A stretch of 64,000 bases of DNA, taken from contig NZ_CP053697.2 of the NCBI RefSeq assembly GCF_013200955.2, positions 3,720,001 to 3,784,000 on the forward strand, in the 5' to 3' direction. A program made the translations under genes and the position numbers. The notes under the pieces were generated by a model. That model was given only the letters and a program-made list of their open reading frames with translations, ran no database searches and had not been told where the DNA came from. Numbering within the stretch: the first letter of the stretch is position 1; every line of letters starts with the position of its first letter. Shown one piece after another: positions 1 to 9,553 of the stretch. Origin of the DNA: Pseudomonas campi (GTDB lineage: Bacteria; Pseudomonadota; Gammaproteobacteria; Pseudomonadales; Pseudomonadaceae).

Positions 1-1
1 C

Positions 2-1165
2 AAGATCGTGCCCAACGGCAAGACCAAGATCATCCAGCCCAGCGAAGTGGCCGTGGTCAAAGCCATCCACGTCTATGACGGCCAGCAGGTCAAGGCGGGC
101 GAACTGCTGGTCGAACTGGATGCGCAGATCACCGGCGCCGATGTCGAACGCCTGAAGAACGACCTGCTCGCTGCGCAGGTCGACGGCGCCCGCGCCCGCG
201 CCTTGCTCGACGCCATCCAGCACAACCGCGCCCCGTCCTCGCTGATCGAGCAGATTCCCCAGGCCACAGCGGAACAACAGCAAGCCGCACAGACCTGGCT
301 GCACGGCCAGTACCTGGAACTGCACAGCACCCTCGAACAGAGCGATGCCGAGATCGAGCAACGGCTGGCGGAGATCCAGGCGGCGCAGGCCTGGGTCAGC
401 ACGCTGCAAGAGTCCCTGCCAATCACCCGGCAACTGGTCGCCGACTACAAGCGTCTGCTGGACAAAGCCATCGTCGGCAAGCACGCCTACCTGGAAAAGG
501 AGCAACTGCGCCTGGACCAAGAGCGCGAGCTGGCCATGCAGCAGGCCAAGGTGCTGGAACTGAAAGCCGCCAAGCTGGAGGCCGAAAGCCGTCGGCAGAG
601 CGTGTTGGCCCAGACCCGGCGGGCCATGCTCGATCTGCAACACGAGTCGGAACAACGCGCCGCCGCCCTGGCCCAGGAGCTGAAAAAGGCCGAGCAGCGC
701 AACCGCCTGATGCAGCTCACCGCCCCGGTCGCCGGCACCGTGCAGCAGCTGGCCATTCACACCAACGGCGGGGTGGTCACCGAGGCTCAGCCGCTGATGG
801 TCATCGTGCCCACGGGCCAGCCGGTGGAAGTGGAGGCCATGCTGGAGAACAAAGACATCGGCTTCGTCCGCCCCGGCCAGGAAGTGGAGATCAAGGTCGA
901 GACCTTCACCTTCACCAAGTACGGCGTGGTGCACGGCACCGTGATCAGCATCTCCAACGATGCCATCGAGGACGAGAAACTCGGCCTGGTGTACAGCGCG
1001 CGCATCCAGCTCAAGGAAAACAGCATCCAGGTCGGTGAAAACCGCATCGAACTGTCGCCGGGCATGGCGGTGCGCGCGGAAGTGAAGACGAATAAACGCA
1101 AGGTGATCGACTACTTCCTGAGCCCGCTCAAGGAGTACCAGGACGAGAGCCTGTCGGAAAGATAA
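2..1165 (+). CDS. HlyD-family type I secretion periplasmic adaptor, 5' end missing
   Basis: Membrane fusion protein that links an inner-membrane ABC exporter to a TolC-like outer-membrane channel. The reading frame is open from base 2, so the cytoplasmic N-terminus, the membrane anchor and the start codon lie outside the window. Visible parts are the first biotinyl-lipoyl half (VVKAIHVYDGQQVKAGE), about 200 residues of Gln/Ala/Glu-rich alpha-helical hairpin, the second lipoyl half (TAPVAGTVQQLA) and a C-terminal beta-barrel domain ending near SPLKEYQDESL. It ends 21 bp before the first RTX gene, so the exporter very probably handles the RTX proteins downstream. The ABC ATPase is expected just upstream. 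A decayed copy of the 3' third of this gene lies at about 3806-4025. Confidence 0.93.
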   Translation, partial: KIVPNGKTKIIQPSEVAVVKAIHVYDGQQVKAGELLVELDAQITGADVERLKNDLLAAQVDGARARALLDAIQHNRAPSSLIEQIPQATAEQQQAAQTWLHGQYLELHSTLEQSDAEIEQRLAEIQAAQAWVSTLQESLPITRQLVADYKRLLDKAIVGKHAYLEKEQLRLDQERELAMQQAKVLELKAAKLEAESRRQSVLAQTRRAMLDLQHESEQRAAALAQELKKAEQRNRLMQLTAPVAGTVQQLAIHTNGGVVTEAQPLMVIVPTGQPVEVEAMLENKDIGFVRPGQEVEIKVETFTFTKYGVVHGTVISISNDAIEDEKLGLVYSARIQLKENSIQVGENRIELSPGMAVRAEVKTNKRKVIDYFLSPLKEYQDESLSER

Positions 1166-1186
1166 TAAGAGCCAAGGAGAAGAGCG

Positions 1187-3745
1187 ATGTCATACGTAGA
1201 GACAGTTCAGGGCAGTGCAGACAGTGACAACTACCAGTTCAACCTGGGCGATGGCGAACTGGTCATCGATGAGGTGAGCAACAATCCCGGCGCAGAAGAT
1301 GTCCTGCGCTTCGGCGAGGGTATCTTGCCTTGGGAGTTGGAAGTGCGGCGGCAGGGGCTTGATCTGCATCTTGTGCATATCAATGGCACCGACAGCGTGG
1401 TGGTTCGCAACTGGTTTAGCAGCACTGACGCATCGGCGACTTTCTCTACCGATAGCACGCTGGAACGCATCGAGTTTTTTGATGGCTGGCTCTGGACACC
1501 GTCCGACATTGCGCTATTGGGCGTGACTAGCCGGGGAAGCGAGGCCGCCGACAGGCTTTCAGGCTGGTCGGGCAACGACCATATGTTTGGTGAAGGCGGC
1601 AATGATGTGCTGGATGCCGGCGCAGGCAGCAACCGTTTGTACGGTGGCGCCGGCAATGACGTATTGAAGGTCAGCGCAACGGCGACCTACAACTCGCTGG
1701 AGGGCGGAACCGGCAACGACACCCTCATCGGCAGCCACAACAGCGACACCTATGTGTTCAACCTGGGCGACGGCGTCGATGTGATCAAGGAGCTCGGCAG
1801 CAACACCGACGCAGTGGATACGCTGTTTCTCGGCCCAGATATTACCCCCGGGGATATCGAGCTGCGCAAGGTGGGGCAGAATCTGGAAATCGTCCACCAC
1901 AATGGCGCGGACAAGGTCGTAGTGAGCAACTGGTTCAGCAGCACCGGCTCTGCCGCTGCCTTCTCCACCACCAGCACCCTGGAGCGGATCATGTTCGCTA
2001 ACCCAGGCAGCGAATGGCCCCAACAACAAGAATGGACCCTGCAGAACATCGCCGAAATGGGCGTGGTCAGCCGCGGCAGCGAGGGCGATGACACGCTGAT
2101 GGGCTGGTCGGGCAACGACCATATGTTTGGTGAGGCTGGCAACGATGTGCTGGATGCCGGCTCGGGCCGTAACGACCTCTATGGCGGTGCAGGCGACGAC
2201 CTGCTGAAGGTCAGCACCGCCGCTGCGGACAACTACTTCGAGGGTGGCGCCGGCAATGACACCCTCATCGGCAGCCACAACAACGACACCTATGTGTTCG
2301 GTGTCGGCAGCGGCGTGGACGTGATCAAGGAGTCGGGCAACAACAGCGGCGCAGAGGATGTGCTGCTGCTGGATTCCAGCATCTACGAGCCCTGGGATAT
2401 CGAGCTGCGCAAGGTGGGGCAGAATCTGGAAATCGTCCACAGCAATGGCACGGACAAGATGGTGGTGAGCAACTGGTTCACCAGCACCGGCTCTGCCGCA
2501 GGCTTCTCCACCACCAGCACCCTGGAACGGATCGTTTTCACTAACTCAGGCAGCGACTGGACCCAACAGCGCGAATGGACCCTGCAGAACATCGCCGAAA
2601 TGGGCGTGGTCAGCCGGGGCAGCGAGGGCGATGACACGCTGAGGGGCTGGCTGGGCAACGACCACATGTTTGGTGAGGCTGGCAATGATCTGCTGGATGC
2701 CGGCTCGGGCCGTAACTCCCTGTTCGGCGGCGACGGCGACGACCTGCTGAAGGTCAGCACCGCCGCTGCGGACAACTACTTCGAGGGTGGCGCCGGCAAT
2801 GACACCCTCATCGGCAGCCACAACAACGACACCTATGTGTTCGGTGTCGGCAGCGGTGTGGACGTGATCAAGGAGTCGGGCAACAACAGCGGCGCAGAGG
2901 ATGTGCTGCTGCTGGACTCCAGCATCTACGAGCCCTGGGATATCGAGCTGCGCAAGGTGGGGCAGAATCTGGAAATCGTCCACAGCAATGGCACGGACAA
3001 GATGGTGGTGAGCAACTGGTTCACCAGCACCGGCTCTGCCGCAGGCTTCTCCACCACCAGCACCCTGGAACGGATCGTTTTCACTAACTCAGGCAGCGAC
3101 TGGACCCAACAGCGCGAATGGACCCTGCAGAACATCGCCGAAATGGGCGTGGTCAGCCGGGGCAGCGAGGGCGATGACACGCTGAGGGGCTGGCTGGGCA
3201 ACGACCACATGCACGGCGAAGACGGCAACGATGTGCTGGATGCCGGCTCGGGCCGCAACGCCCTGTTCGGCGGTGAAGGGAATGACCTACTGAAGGTCAG
3301 TGCCGCCGCCACGGACAACTACTTCGAGGGTGGCGCCGGCAATGACACCCTCATCGGCAGCCGTAACAGCGACACCTATGTGTTCGACGCGGGCAGTGCC
3401 GTGGATGTGATCAAAGAGCTGGGGAGCAACAGCGGAACGGTTGACTATATCCAGTTTGGCGCCGGCATTGACGAGGGCGATCTGTGGTTCGAGCGCTCCG
3501 CCAACGATCTGGTAATCCGTTCCCTGGATGGGAGTGATCAGGTCAGCATCGCCGACTGGTACAGCCGCACTTCGGCGAAGGTGGAAGTCATCCAGTTGGT
3601 CGATGGCAAGCAGCTGCTGGAAAGCCAGGTTCAATCCTTGGTCGATGCCATGGCCAGTTTCGGGGTGGCCCCGGGAGAAACCGTCAGCTTGAGTGCCGGG
3701 CAGCAGCAACAGCTCGATATGGTGTTGGCGGCGAACTGGGTGTAA
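1187..3745 (+). CDS. RTX protein with haemolysin-type calcium-binding repeats (852 aa)
   Basis: Predicted secreted Ca2+-binding RTX protein. It starts at ATG 1187 behind a good ribosome-binding site (AAGGAGA, 1174-1180). About four modules of 540-543 bp (180-181 aa) follow one another. Each has a short block of GGxGxD-type nonapeptides (for example GEAGNDVLDAG and GGAGNDTLIG) followed by a roughly 100-residue haemolysin-type calcium-binding-related domain (DTYVFNLGDGVDVIKE and KVGQNLEIVH). There is no N-terminal signal peptide, as expected for type I secretion. The C-terminus (SLVDAMASFGV to MVLAANWV) closely resembles that of the next RTX protein and probably holds the shared export signal. 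No enzymatic domain is visible, so an adhesin or surface-layer role is as likely as a toxin. Confidence 0.9.
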   Translation: MSYVETVQGSADSDNYQFNLGDGELVIDEVSNNPGAEDVLRFGEGILPWELEVRRQGLDLHLVHINGTDSVVVRNWFSSTDASATFSTDSTLERIEFFDGWLWTPSDIALLGVTSRGSEAADRLSGWSGNDHMFGEGGNDVLDAGAGSNRLYGGAGNDVLKVSATATYNSLEGGTGNDTLIGSHNSDTYVFNLGDGVDVIKELGSNTDAVDTLFLGPDITPGDIELRKVGQNLEIVHHNGADKVVVSNWFSSTGSAAAFSTTSTLERIMFANPGSEWPQQQEWTLQNIAEMGVVSRGSEGDDTLMGWSGNDHMFGEAGNDVLDAGSGRNDLYGGAGDDLLKVSTAAADNYFEGGAGNDTLIGSHNNDTYVFGVGSGVDVIKESGNNSGAEDVLLLDSSIYEPWDIELRKVGQNLEIVHSNGTDKMVVSNWFTSTGSAAGFSTTSTLERIVFTNSGSDWTQQREWTLQNIAEMGVVSRGSEGDDTLRGWLGNDHMFGEAGNDLLDAGSGRNSLFGGDGDDLLKVSTAAADNYFEGGAGNDTLIGSHNNDTYVFGVGSGVDVIKESGNNSGAEDVLLLDSSIYEPWDIELRKVGQNLEIVHSNGTDKMVVSNWFTSTGSAAGFSTTSTLERIVFTNSGSDWTQQREWTLQNIAEMGVVSRGSEGDDTLRGWLGNDHMHGEDGNDVLDAGSGRNALFGGEGNDLLKVSAAATDNYFEGGAGNDTLIGSRNSDTYVFDAGSAVDVIKELGSNSGTVDYIQFGAGIDEGDLWFERSANDLVIRSLDGSDQVSIADWYSRTSAKVEVIQLVDGKQLLESQVQSLVDAMASFGVAPGETVSLSAGQQQQLDMVLAANWV

Positions 3746-3805
3746 CGGCCTGATGCGCCTTATCTACCCGGCAGGCAGTACCGGACAGTAGCAGGCCCTC
3801 CGAGG

Positions 3806-4025
3806 CCCAGAAGATCGAGACCTTCATCAAGTACGGGGGGCGAGCACGATACTGTGCTGATCATCACCAATGAGACCATCAAAGGCGAGAAGTTCGGCCT
3901 GGTGTACAGCGCGCAGATTCTTCGGATGAAAACAGCATCTAGGTCGACGAGAACAGCGTCGAACTATCGCCGGGTGTAGCGATGTAGGCAGGACTAAAGA
4001 CAGATATGAGAAAAGTGACCTAACT
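3806..4025 (+). pseudogene. Decayed 3' fragment of a second hlyD
   Basis: This stretch between the two RTX genes aligns with the 3' end of the intact adaptor gene (about 883-1105). Shared runs include GATCGAGACCTTCA, TTCGGCCTGGTGTACAGCGC and GAAAACAGCATC. Relative to the intact copy it has small deletions, a frameshift near the GGGGGG run, and in-frame TAG stops (GCATCTAGGTC and GGGTGTAGCG). It has no start and no useful open frame. Its place directly upstream of the second RTX gene mirrors hlyD upstream of the first, which points to an ancient duplication of an hlyD-rtx unit. I see no gene in the flanks (3746-3805 and 4026-4151). The latter is AT-rich and should hold the promoter of the second RTX gene. 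Confidence 0.8.
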
Positions 4026-4151
4026 GATCCTGATCCATATTTATCTTTTAATCACGCGACTTGGCACTCAAGACCAATTGCAAATTGGCCCACCTGAAAG
4101 ACCCCAATATCTTTTAGGTAAATTTAAATATTAAATATAAGGAAATTTTTT

Positions 4152-7100
4152 ATGTCACAACAAGGCACGCAAGATGCACCACATGAAACTGGACGAAATA
4201 AATATGCAGGGGATGCTGTTACGAATGCTGTGAAAGCCGCCTATTACGCCTGGCAATCAGGAGGCGAGCCGTGGAGCCCTGAAAATCAAGCGGGCGCCCA
4301 AGAAACAGCTGAAGCATTTACTGATGGCTATTTGGGTGTGGGGGATACAGTTGGTAAGGTTAATGTGCGCAATCAGGCACTTAAAGATGTTGCTGCTGAT
4401 TACAATAGTGCGGAGCAAACCGTATCCCCCCTGATTCTAGACCTCGATGGCGATGGTGTTGAGACTATCAGTAAAAGCGAGGGCATCTACTTCGACCATG
4501 ATGGTAATGGTTTCGCAGAAACCACCGGCTGGGTAGGCAAGGACGATGGTCTACTGGTGTGGGATCGTAACGGCAACGGCCAGATTGATGATGGCAGCGA
4601 GCTGTTTGGTAACTATACCCAGCTCAGCAATGGGCAGAGTGCCGCTAATGGTTTTGCTGCGCTGGCTGACTTGGACAGTAACCACGACGGAAAGATTGAT
4701 GCCAATGATGCAGCCTTCAGCCAGCTGCTAGTGTGGCGGGATGTAGACAGCGACGCCCAAGTTGACGGCGGCGAATTTCTCAATCTCAGTGACGCCAATG
4801 TCGCTAGCTTGAATACTTCTTTTACCAATCAGAATCACTACGACGCACAGGGAAATCTTGTGTTGCAGAGCGGCAGCTACACTACCGCAGATGGGGCAAT
4901 ACGGGATATGGATGATGTCTGGTTTAGTGTAGATGCAGCGCGCAGCCAAGAGCTAAACCAGGTTGCTGTCAGCGATGAGATTGCCGCTCTACCAGAGGTT
5001 ATAGGCTTCGGTAATGTGCACAGCTTGCATCAGGCGATGGCGCTAGACAGTAGCGGCCAGCTACAAGCGCTGGTTAGCCAGTTTACGCAGGAAACCGATG
5101 TTTCTAACCGTAAAGCACTGCTTGATCAAATCATCTTGCATTGGACAGGTGCCGACCAGTACGCGATTAATAGTCGCGGCACTTACTTAGACGATGGTCG
5201 AAAGTTGTACGCCTTAGAGGCATTTATGGTCGACAACTTTGTTCAGGACAGCGGCACGAATGCAGGTTTGCCAAATCCGGGACCTAATGCAGCTCAGAAG
5301 CTCATGGATGCTTACGATACGTTAGCCTCTTATGTGTACTCTCAACTAATGGTGCAAACACACTTATACGCGACACTTGGAGGAGTTCAAGTAAACTGGG
5401 ACTCAGAGACTGACACTATTACACTGGATGTCAGCACGCTGGTTGCTGAGCTTCAGGCTAAATATGTAGAGAATCCCGCCAGCGCTACCGTTCTCATTAG
5501 TGAGCTTGGCGCCGCCCTTAAAGTCCTAGGATCGTATGGAGATCCAATTAGTGAAAATCTGAGTGAGTTGCTGGTAGCTCAAGGCGACATAAATGGACAA
5601 GGATTTCCCTTCTTACTGGCCACAATGGGACTGAATGCGACAGGGGGAACGGATGGAAACGACATCCTCAACGGTGATGACGGCAACGACTTCATCCACG
5701 GCGGCGCCGGCAACGACACCCTCGACGGCGGCACCGGCAGCAACAGCCTGTACGGCGACGCCGGCAGCGACACCCTCAGAGTAGCCAACACCTCGAACGG
5801 TAACCTGCTCTCGGGCGGGACCGGCACCGACACCCTGAACGGCGGTTATTACGCCGACACCTACCTGTTCAACCTGGGCGATGGCGTCGACACCATCACC
5901 GAGACGGTGAACAGCAGCATCAGCACCGTCTACACCGACGTGCTGCGCTTCGGCACGGGGATCGCGGCTACAGATATCAAGGTCCAGCGCGTCGGCACCG
6001 ACTTGGTCTTCGCCCACAGCAATGGTGTGGACAAGGTGATGCTCAAGGACGTCTTCACCACCACCACTTCAGGGGCAGACATCGTCGCGGCCAGGACCAT
6101 CGAGAAGATCGAGTTCGCCGATGGCACCGTGTGGACCTGGGCCCAGCTGACGCAGGGCGGCCTCACCCAAGTCGGCAGCGCGGCCGCAGACACCATCTAC
6201 GGCTGGAACGGCAACGACCTCATCAGCGGCGGAGATGGCAACGACACCCTCGACGGCGGCACCGGCAGCAACAGCCTGTACGGCGACGCCGGCAGCGACA
6301 CCCTCAGAGTAGCCAACACCTCGAACGGTAACCTGCTCTCGGGCGGCACCGGCAACGACACCCTGAACGGCGGCTATTACGCCGACACCTACCTGTTCAA
6401 CCTGGGCGATGGCGTCGACACCATCACCGAGACGGTGAACAGCAGCATCAGCACCGTCTACACCGACGTGCTGCGCTTCGGCACGGGGATCGCGGCTACA
6501 GATATCAAGGTCCAGCGCGTCGGCACCGACTTGGTCTTCGCCCACAGCAATGGTGTGGACAAGGTGATGCTCAAGGACGTCTTCACCACCACCACTTCAG
6601 GGGCAGACATCGTCGCGGCCAGGACAATCGAGAAGATCGAGTTCGCCGATGGCACCGTGTGGACCTGGGCCCAGCTGACGCAGGGCGGCCTCACCCAAGT
6701 CGGCAGCGCGGCCGCAGACACCATCTACGGCTGGAACGGCAACGACCTCATCAGCGGCGGAGATGGCAACGACACCCTCGACGGCGGCACCGGCAGCAAC
6801 AGCCTGTACGGCGACGCCGGCAGCGACACCCTCAGAGTAGCCAACACCTCGAACGGTAACCTGCTCTCGGGCGGCACCGGCAACGACACCCTGAACGGCG
6901 GCTATTACGCCGACACCTACCTGTTCAACCTGGGCGATGGCGTCGACACCATCACCGAGACGGTGAACAGCAGCATCAGCACCGTCTACACCGACGTGCT
7001 GCGCTTCGGCACGGGGATCGCGGCTACAGATATCAAGGTCCAGCGCGTCGGCACCGACTTGGTCTTCGCCCACAGCAATGGTGTGGACAAGGTGATGCTC

Positions 7101-9407
7101 AAGGACGTCTTCACCACCACCACTTCAGGGGCAGACATCGTCGCGGCCAGGACAATCGAGAAGATCGAGTTCGCCGATGGCACCGTGTGGACCTGGGCCC
7201 AGATGACGCAGGGCGGCCTCACCCAAGTCGGCAGCACGGCGGCAGACACCATCTACGGCTGGAACGGCAACGACTTTATCCACGGCGGCGCCGGCAACGA
7301 CACCCTCGACGGCGGCACCGGCAGCAACAGCCTGTACGGCGAAGCCGGCAATGACACCCTCAGAGTCGCCAACACCTCGAACGGCAACCTGCTCTCGGGC
7401 GGGACCGGCACCGACACCCTGAACGGCGGTTATTACGCCGACACCTACCTGTTCAACCTGGGCGATGGCGTCGACACCATCACCGAGACGGTGAACAGCA
7501 GCATCAGCACCGTCTACACCGACGTGCTGCGCTTCGGCACGGGGATCGCGGCTACAGATATCAAGGTCCAGCGCGTCGGCACCGACTTGGTCTTCGCCCA
7601 CAGCAATGGTGTGGACAAGGTGATGCTCAAGGACGTCTTCACCACCACCACTTCAGGGGCAGACATCGTCGCGGCCAGGACAATCGAGAAGATCGAGTTC
7701 GCCGATGGCACCGTGTGGACCTGGGCCCAGATGACGCAGGGCGGCCTCACCCAAGTCGGCAGCACGGCGGCAGACACCATCTACGGCTGGAACGGCAACG
7801 ACTTTATCCACGGCGGCGCCGGCAACGACACCCTCGACGGCGGCACCGGCAGCAACAGCCTGTACGGCGACGCCGGCAGCGACACCCTCAGAGTAGCCAA
7901 CACCTCGAACGGTAACCTGCTCTCGGGCGGCACCGGCAACGACACCCTGAACGGCGGCTATTACGCCGACACCTACCTGTTCAACCTGGGCGATGGCGTC
8001 GACACCATCACCGAGACGGTGAACAGCAGCATCAGCACCGTCTACACCGACGTGCTGCGCTTCGGCACGGGGATCGCGGCTACAGATATCAAGGTCCAGC
8101 GCGTCGGCACCGACTTGGTCTTCGCCCACAGCAATGGTGTGGACAAGGTGATGCTCAAGGACGTCTTCACCACCACCACTTCAGGGGCAGACATCGTCGC
8201 GGCCAGGACAATCGAGAAGATCGAGTTCGCCGATGGCACCGTGTGGACCTGGGCCCAGCTGACGCAGGGCGGCCTCACCCAAGTCGGCAGCGCGGCCGCA
8301 GACACCATCTACGGCTGGAACGGCAACGACCTCATCAGCGGCGGAGATGGCAACGACACCCTCGACGGCGGCACCGGCAGCAACAGCCTGTACGGCGACG
8401 CCGGCAGCGACACCCTCAGAGTAGCCAACACCTCGAACGGTAACCTGCTCTCGGGCGGCACCGGCAACGACACCCTGAACGGCGGCTATTACGCCGACAC
8501 CTACCTGTTCAACCTGGGCGATGGCGTCGACACCATCACCGAGACGGTGAACAGCAGCATCAGCACCGTCTACACCGACGTGCTGCGCTTCGGCACGGGG
8601 ATCGCGGCTACAGATATCAAGGTCCAGCGCGTCGGCACCGACTTGGTCTTCGCCCACAGCAATGGTGTGGACAAGGTGATGCTCAAGGACGTCTTCACCA
8701 CCACCACTTCAGGGGCAGACATCGTCGCGGCCAGGACAATCGAGAAGATCGAGTTCGCCGATGGCACCGTGTGGACCTGGGCCCAGATGACGCAGGGCGG
8801 CCTCACCCAAGTCGGCAGCACGGCGGCAGACACCATCTACGGCTGGAACGGCAACGACTTTATCCACGGCGGCGCCGGCAACGACACCCTCGACGGCGGC
8901 ACCGGCAGCAACAGCCTGTACGGCGAAGCCGGCAATGACACCCTCAGAGTCGCCAACACCTCGAACGGCAACCTGCTCTCGGGCGGGACCGGCACCGACA
9001 CCCTGAACGGCGGTTATTACGCCGACACCTACCTGTTCAACCTGGGCGATGGCGTCGACACCATCACCGAGACGGTGAACAGCGGCACCAGCACCGTCTA
9101 CACCGACGTGCTGCGCTTCGGAGATGAAGTTGCACCGGAACAACTTTGGTTCCGCCAAGCAGGCTCGAGTCTCGAAGTCAGCATCATTGGTACAGCAGAC
9201 AAGGTCACGATCAACAACTGGTATTCCGGCAACGCTTACCGCGTCGAGCAGTTCAAGACGGCTGACGGAGAATCGTTAATGGATAGCCAGGTGCAAAACC
9301 TGGTGAATGCCATGGCTGCCTTTGGTGTGCCTGCAGGAAGTGAAGGCAACCTGACAGCGGAGCAACGACAGCAGTTGGATGTGGTGCTTGCTGCCAATTG
9401 GCAGTAA
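4152..9407 (+). CDS. Giant repetitive RTX protein with FrpC-like N-terminal EF-hand region (1751 aa)
   Basis: Predicted type I secreted RTX protein. It starts at ATG 4152 after GGAAATTTTTT. Residues 1-90 are unlike anything I recognise. Residues about 95-220 resemble the calcium-binding region of FrpC-type proteins (LDLDGDGVET, DHDGNG, DRNGNGQIDDGSELFG, DLDSNHDGKIDANDAAF, RDVDSDAQVDGGE). Residues about 220-500 are a unique helical region. Residues about 510-1655 are six full and one partial copies of a 176-residue unit, each with RTX nonapeptides (GGAGNDTLDGGTGSNSLYG) and a calcium-binding-related domain. The last 95 residues resemble the C-terminus of the first RTX protein. The N-terminal third is clearly lower in GC than the repeats. 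Function is unknown; adhesin, matrix protein and toxin are all possible. Confidence 0.9.
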   Translation: MSQQGTQDAPHETGRNKYAGDAVTNAVKAAYYAWQSGGEPWSPENQAGAQETAEAFTDGYLGVGDTVGKVNVRNQALKDVAADYNSAEQTVSPLILDLDGDGVETISKSEGIYFDHDGNGFAETTGWVGKDDGLLVWDRNGNGQIDDGSELFGNYTQLSNGQSAANGFAALADLDSNHDGKIDANDAAFSQLLVWRDVDSDAQVDGGEFLNLSDANVASLNTSFTNQNHYDAQGNLVLQSGSYTTADGAIRDMDDVWFSVDAARSQELNQVAVSDEIAALPEVIGFGNVHSLHQAMALDSSGQLQALVSQFTQETDVSNRKALLDQIILHWTGADQYAINSRGTYLDDGRKLYALEAFMVDNFVQDSGTNAGLPNPGPNAAQKLMDAYDTLASYVYSQLMVQTHLYATLGGVQVNWDSETDTITLDVSTLVAELQAKYVENPASATVLISELGAALKVLGSYGDPISENLSELLVAQGDINGQGFPFLLATMGLNATGGTDGNDILNGDDGNDFIHGGAGNDTLDGGTGSNSLYGDAGSDTLRVANTSNGNLLSGGTGTDTLNGGYYADTYLFNLGDGVDTITETVNSSISTVYTDVLRFGTGIAATDIKVQRVGTDLVFAHSNGVDKVMLKDVFTTTTSGADIVAARTIEKIEFADGTVWTWAQLTQGGLTQVGSAAADTIYGWNGNDLISGGDGNDTLDGGTGSNSLYGDAGSDTLRVANTSNGNLLSGGTGNDTLNGGYYADTYLFNLGDGVDTITETVNSSISTVYTDVLRFGTGIAATDIKVQRVGTDLVFAHSNGVDKVMLKDVFTTTTSGADIVAARTIEKIEFADGTVWTWAQLTQGGLTQVGSAAADTIYGWNGNDLISGGDGNDTLDGGTGSNSLYGDAGSDTLRVANTSNGNLLSGGTGNDTLNGGYYADTYLFNLGDGVDTITETVNSSISTVYTDVLRFGTGIAATDIKVQRVGTDLVFAHSNGVDKVMLKDVFTTTTSGADIVAARTIEKIEFADGTVWTWAQMTQGGLTQVGSTAADTIYGWNGNDFIHGGAGNDTLDGGTGSNSLYGEAGNDTLRVANTSNGNLLSGGTGTDTLNGGYYADTYLFNLGDGVDTITETVNSSISTVYTDVLRFGTGIAATDIKVQRVGTDLVFAHSNGVDKVMLKDVFTTTTSGADIVAARTIEKIEFADGTVWTWAQMTQGGLTQVGSTAADTIYGWNGNDFIHGGAGNDTLDGGTGSNSLYGDAGSDTLRVANTSNGNLLSGGTGNDTLNGGYYADTYLFNLGDGVDTITETVNSSISTVYTDVLRFGTGIAATDIKVQRVGTDLVFAHSNGVDKVMLKDVFTTTTSGADIVAARTIEKIEFADGTVWTWAQLTQGGLTQVGSAAADTIYGWNGNDLISGGDGNDTLDGGTGSNSLYGDAGSDTLRVANTSNGNLLSGGTGNDTLNGGYYADTYLFNLGDGVDTITETVNSSISTVYTDVLRFGTGIAATDIKVQRVGTDLVFAHSNGVDKVMLKDVFTTTTSGADIVAARTIEKIEFADGTVWTWAQMTQGGLTQVGSTAADTIYGWNGNDFIHGGAGNDTLDGGTGSNSLYGEAGNDTLRVANTSNGNLLSGGTGTDTLNGGYYADTYLFNLGDGVDTITETVNSGTSTVYTDVLRFGDEVAPEQLWFRQAGSSLEVSIIGTADKVTINNWYSGNAYRVEQFKTADGESLMDSQVQNLVNAMAAFGVPAGSEGNLTAEQRQQLDVVLAANWQ
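5682..9121 (+). repeat. Tandem 528-bp coding repeat, six full copies plus one partial
   Basis: Units begin at 5682, 6210, 6738, 7266, 7794 and 8322, with a truncated seventh at 8850-9121. The period is exactly 528 bp, or 176 codons, and the copies are nearly identical at DNA level. They differ at a few linked blocks: NDFIHGGAGND or NDLISGGDGND at the start, GDAGSDTL or GEAGNDTL, GTGNDTL or GTGTDTL, and AQLTQ...GSAAAD or AQMTQ...GSTAAD. The blocks are shuffled between units, which suggests recombination or gene conversion. Copy number in an assembled genome could be wrong. Confidence 0.95.
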
Positions 9408-9426
9408 CTCACTGACGCATGAAGAG

Positions 9427-9449
9427 GCCCGGCATCTGCCGGGCTTTTT
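9427..9449 (+). terminator. Rho-independent terminator after the RTX gene
   Basis: GCCCGGCA (9427-9434) pairs with TGCCGGGC (9437-9444) across a tight loop and is followed by TTTTT. It lies 20 bp after the stop of the giant RTX gene and closes that transcription unit. Confidence 0.85.
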
Positions 9450-9553
9450 CATATGTGTCACATCAATCCGCCCCACCACAATCTGGACATTTTTTGTACA
9501 ACGGCGCATCCTCGGCGCGCTCGCACCCTGCGGGCCACAACCGAGGACATGCC

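Noticed and set aside
4061..4082. Sigma-54-like TGGCAC...TTGCA upstream of the giant RTX gene
   Set aside because: The spacing between GG and GC is about 15 bases instead of 10, so it cannot be a -24/-12 promoter.
5682..9121. Regular direct repeats as a CRISPR array
   Set aside because: The unit is 528 bp, entirely coding and lacks unique spacers.
5613..9158. Repeated minus-strand open frames of 88 to 158 codons over the RTX repeats
   Set aside because: They recur every 528 bp because the underlying DNA repeats; the products are Ala/Val/Gly-rich antisense translations.
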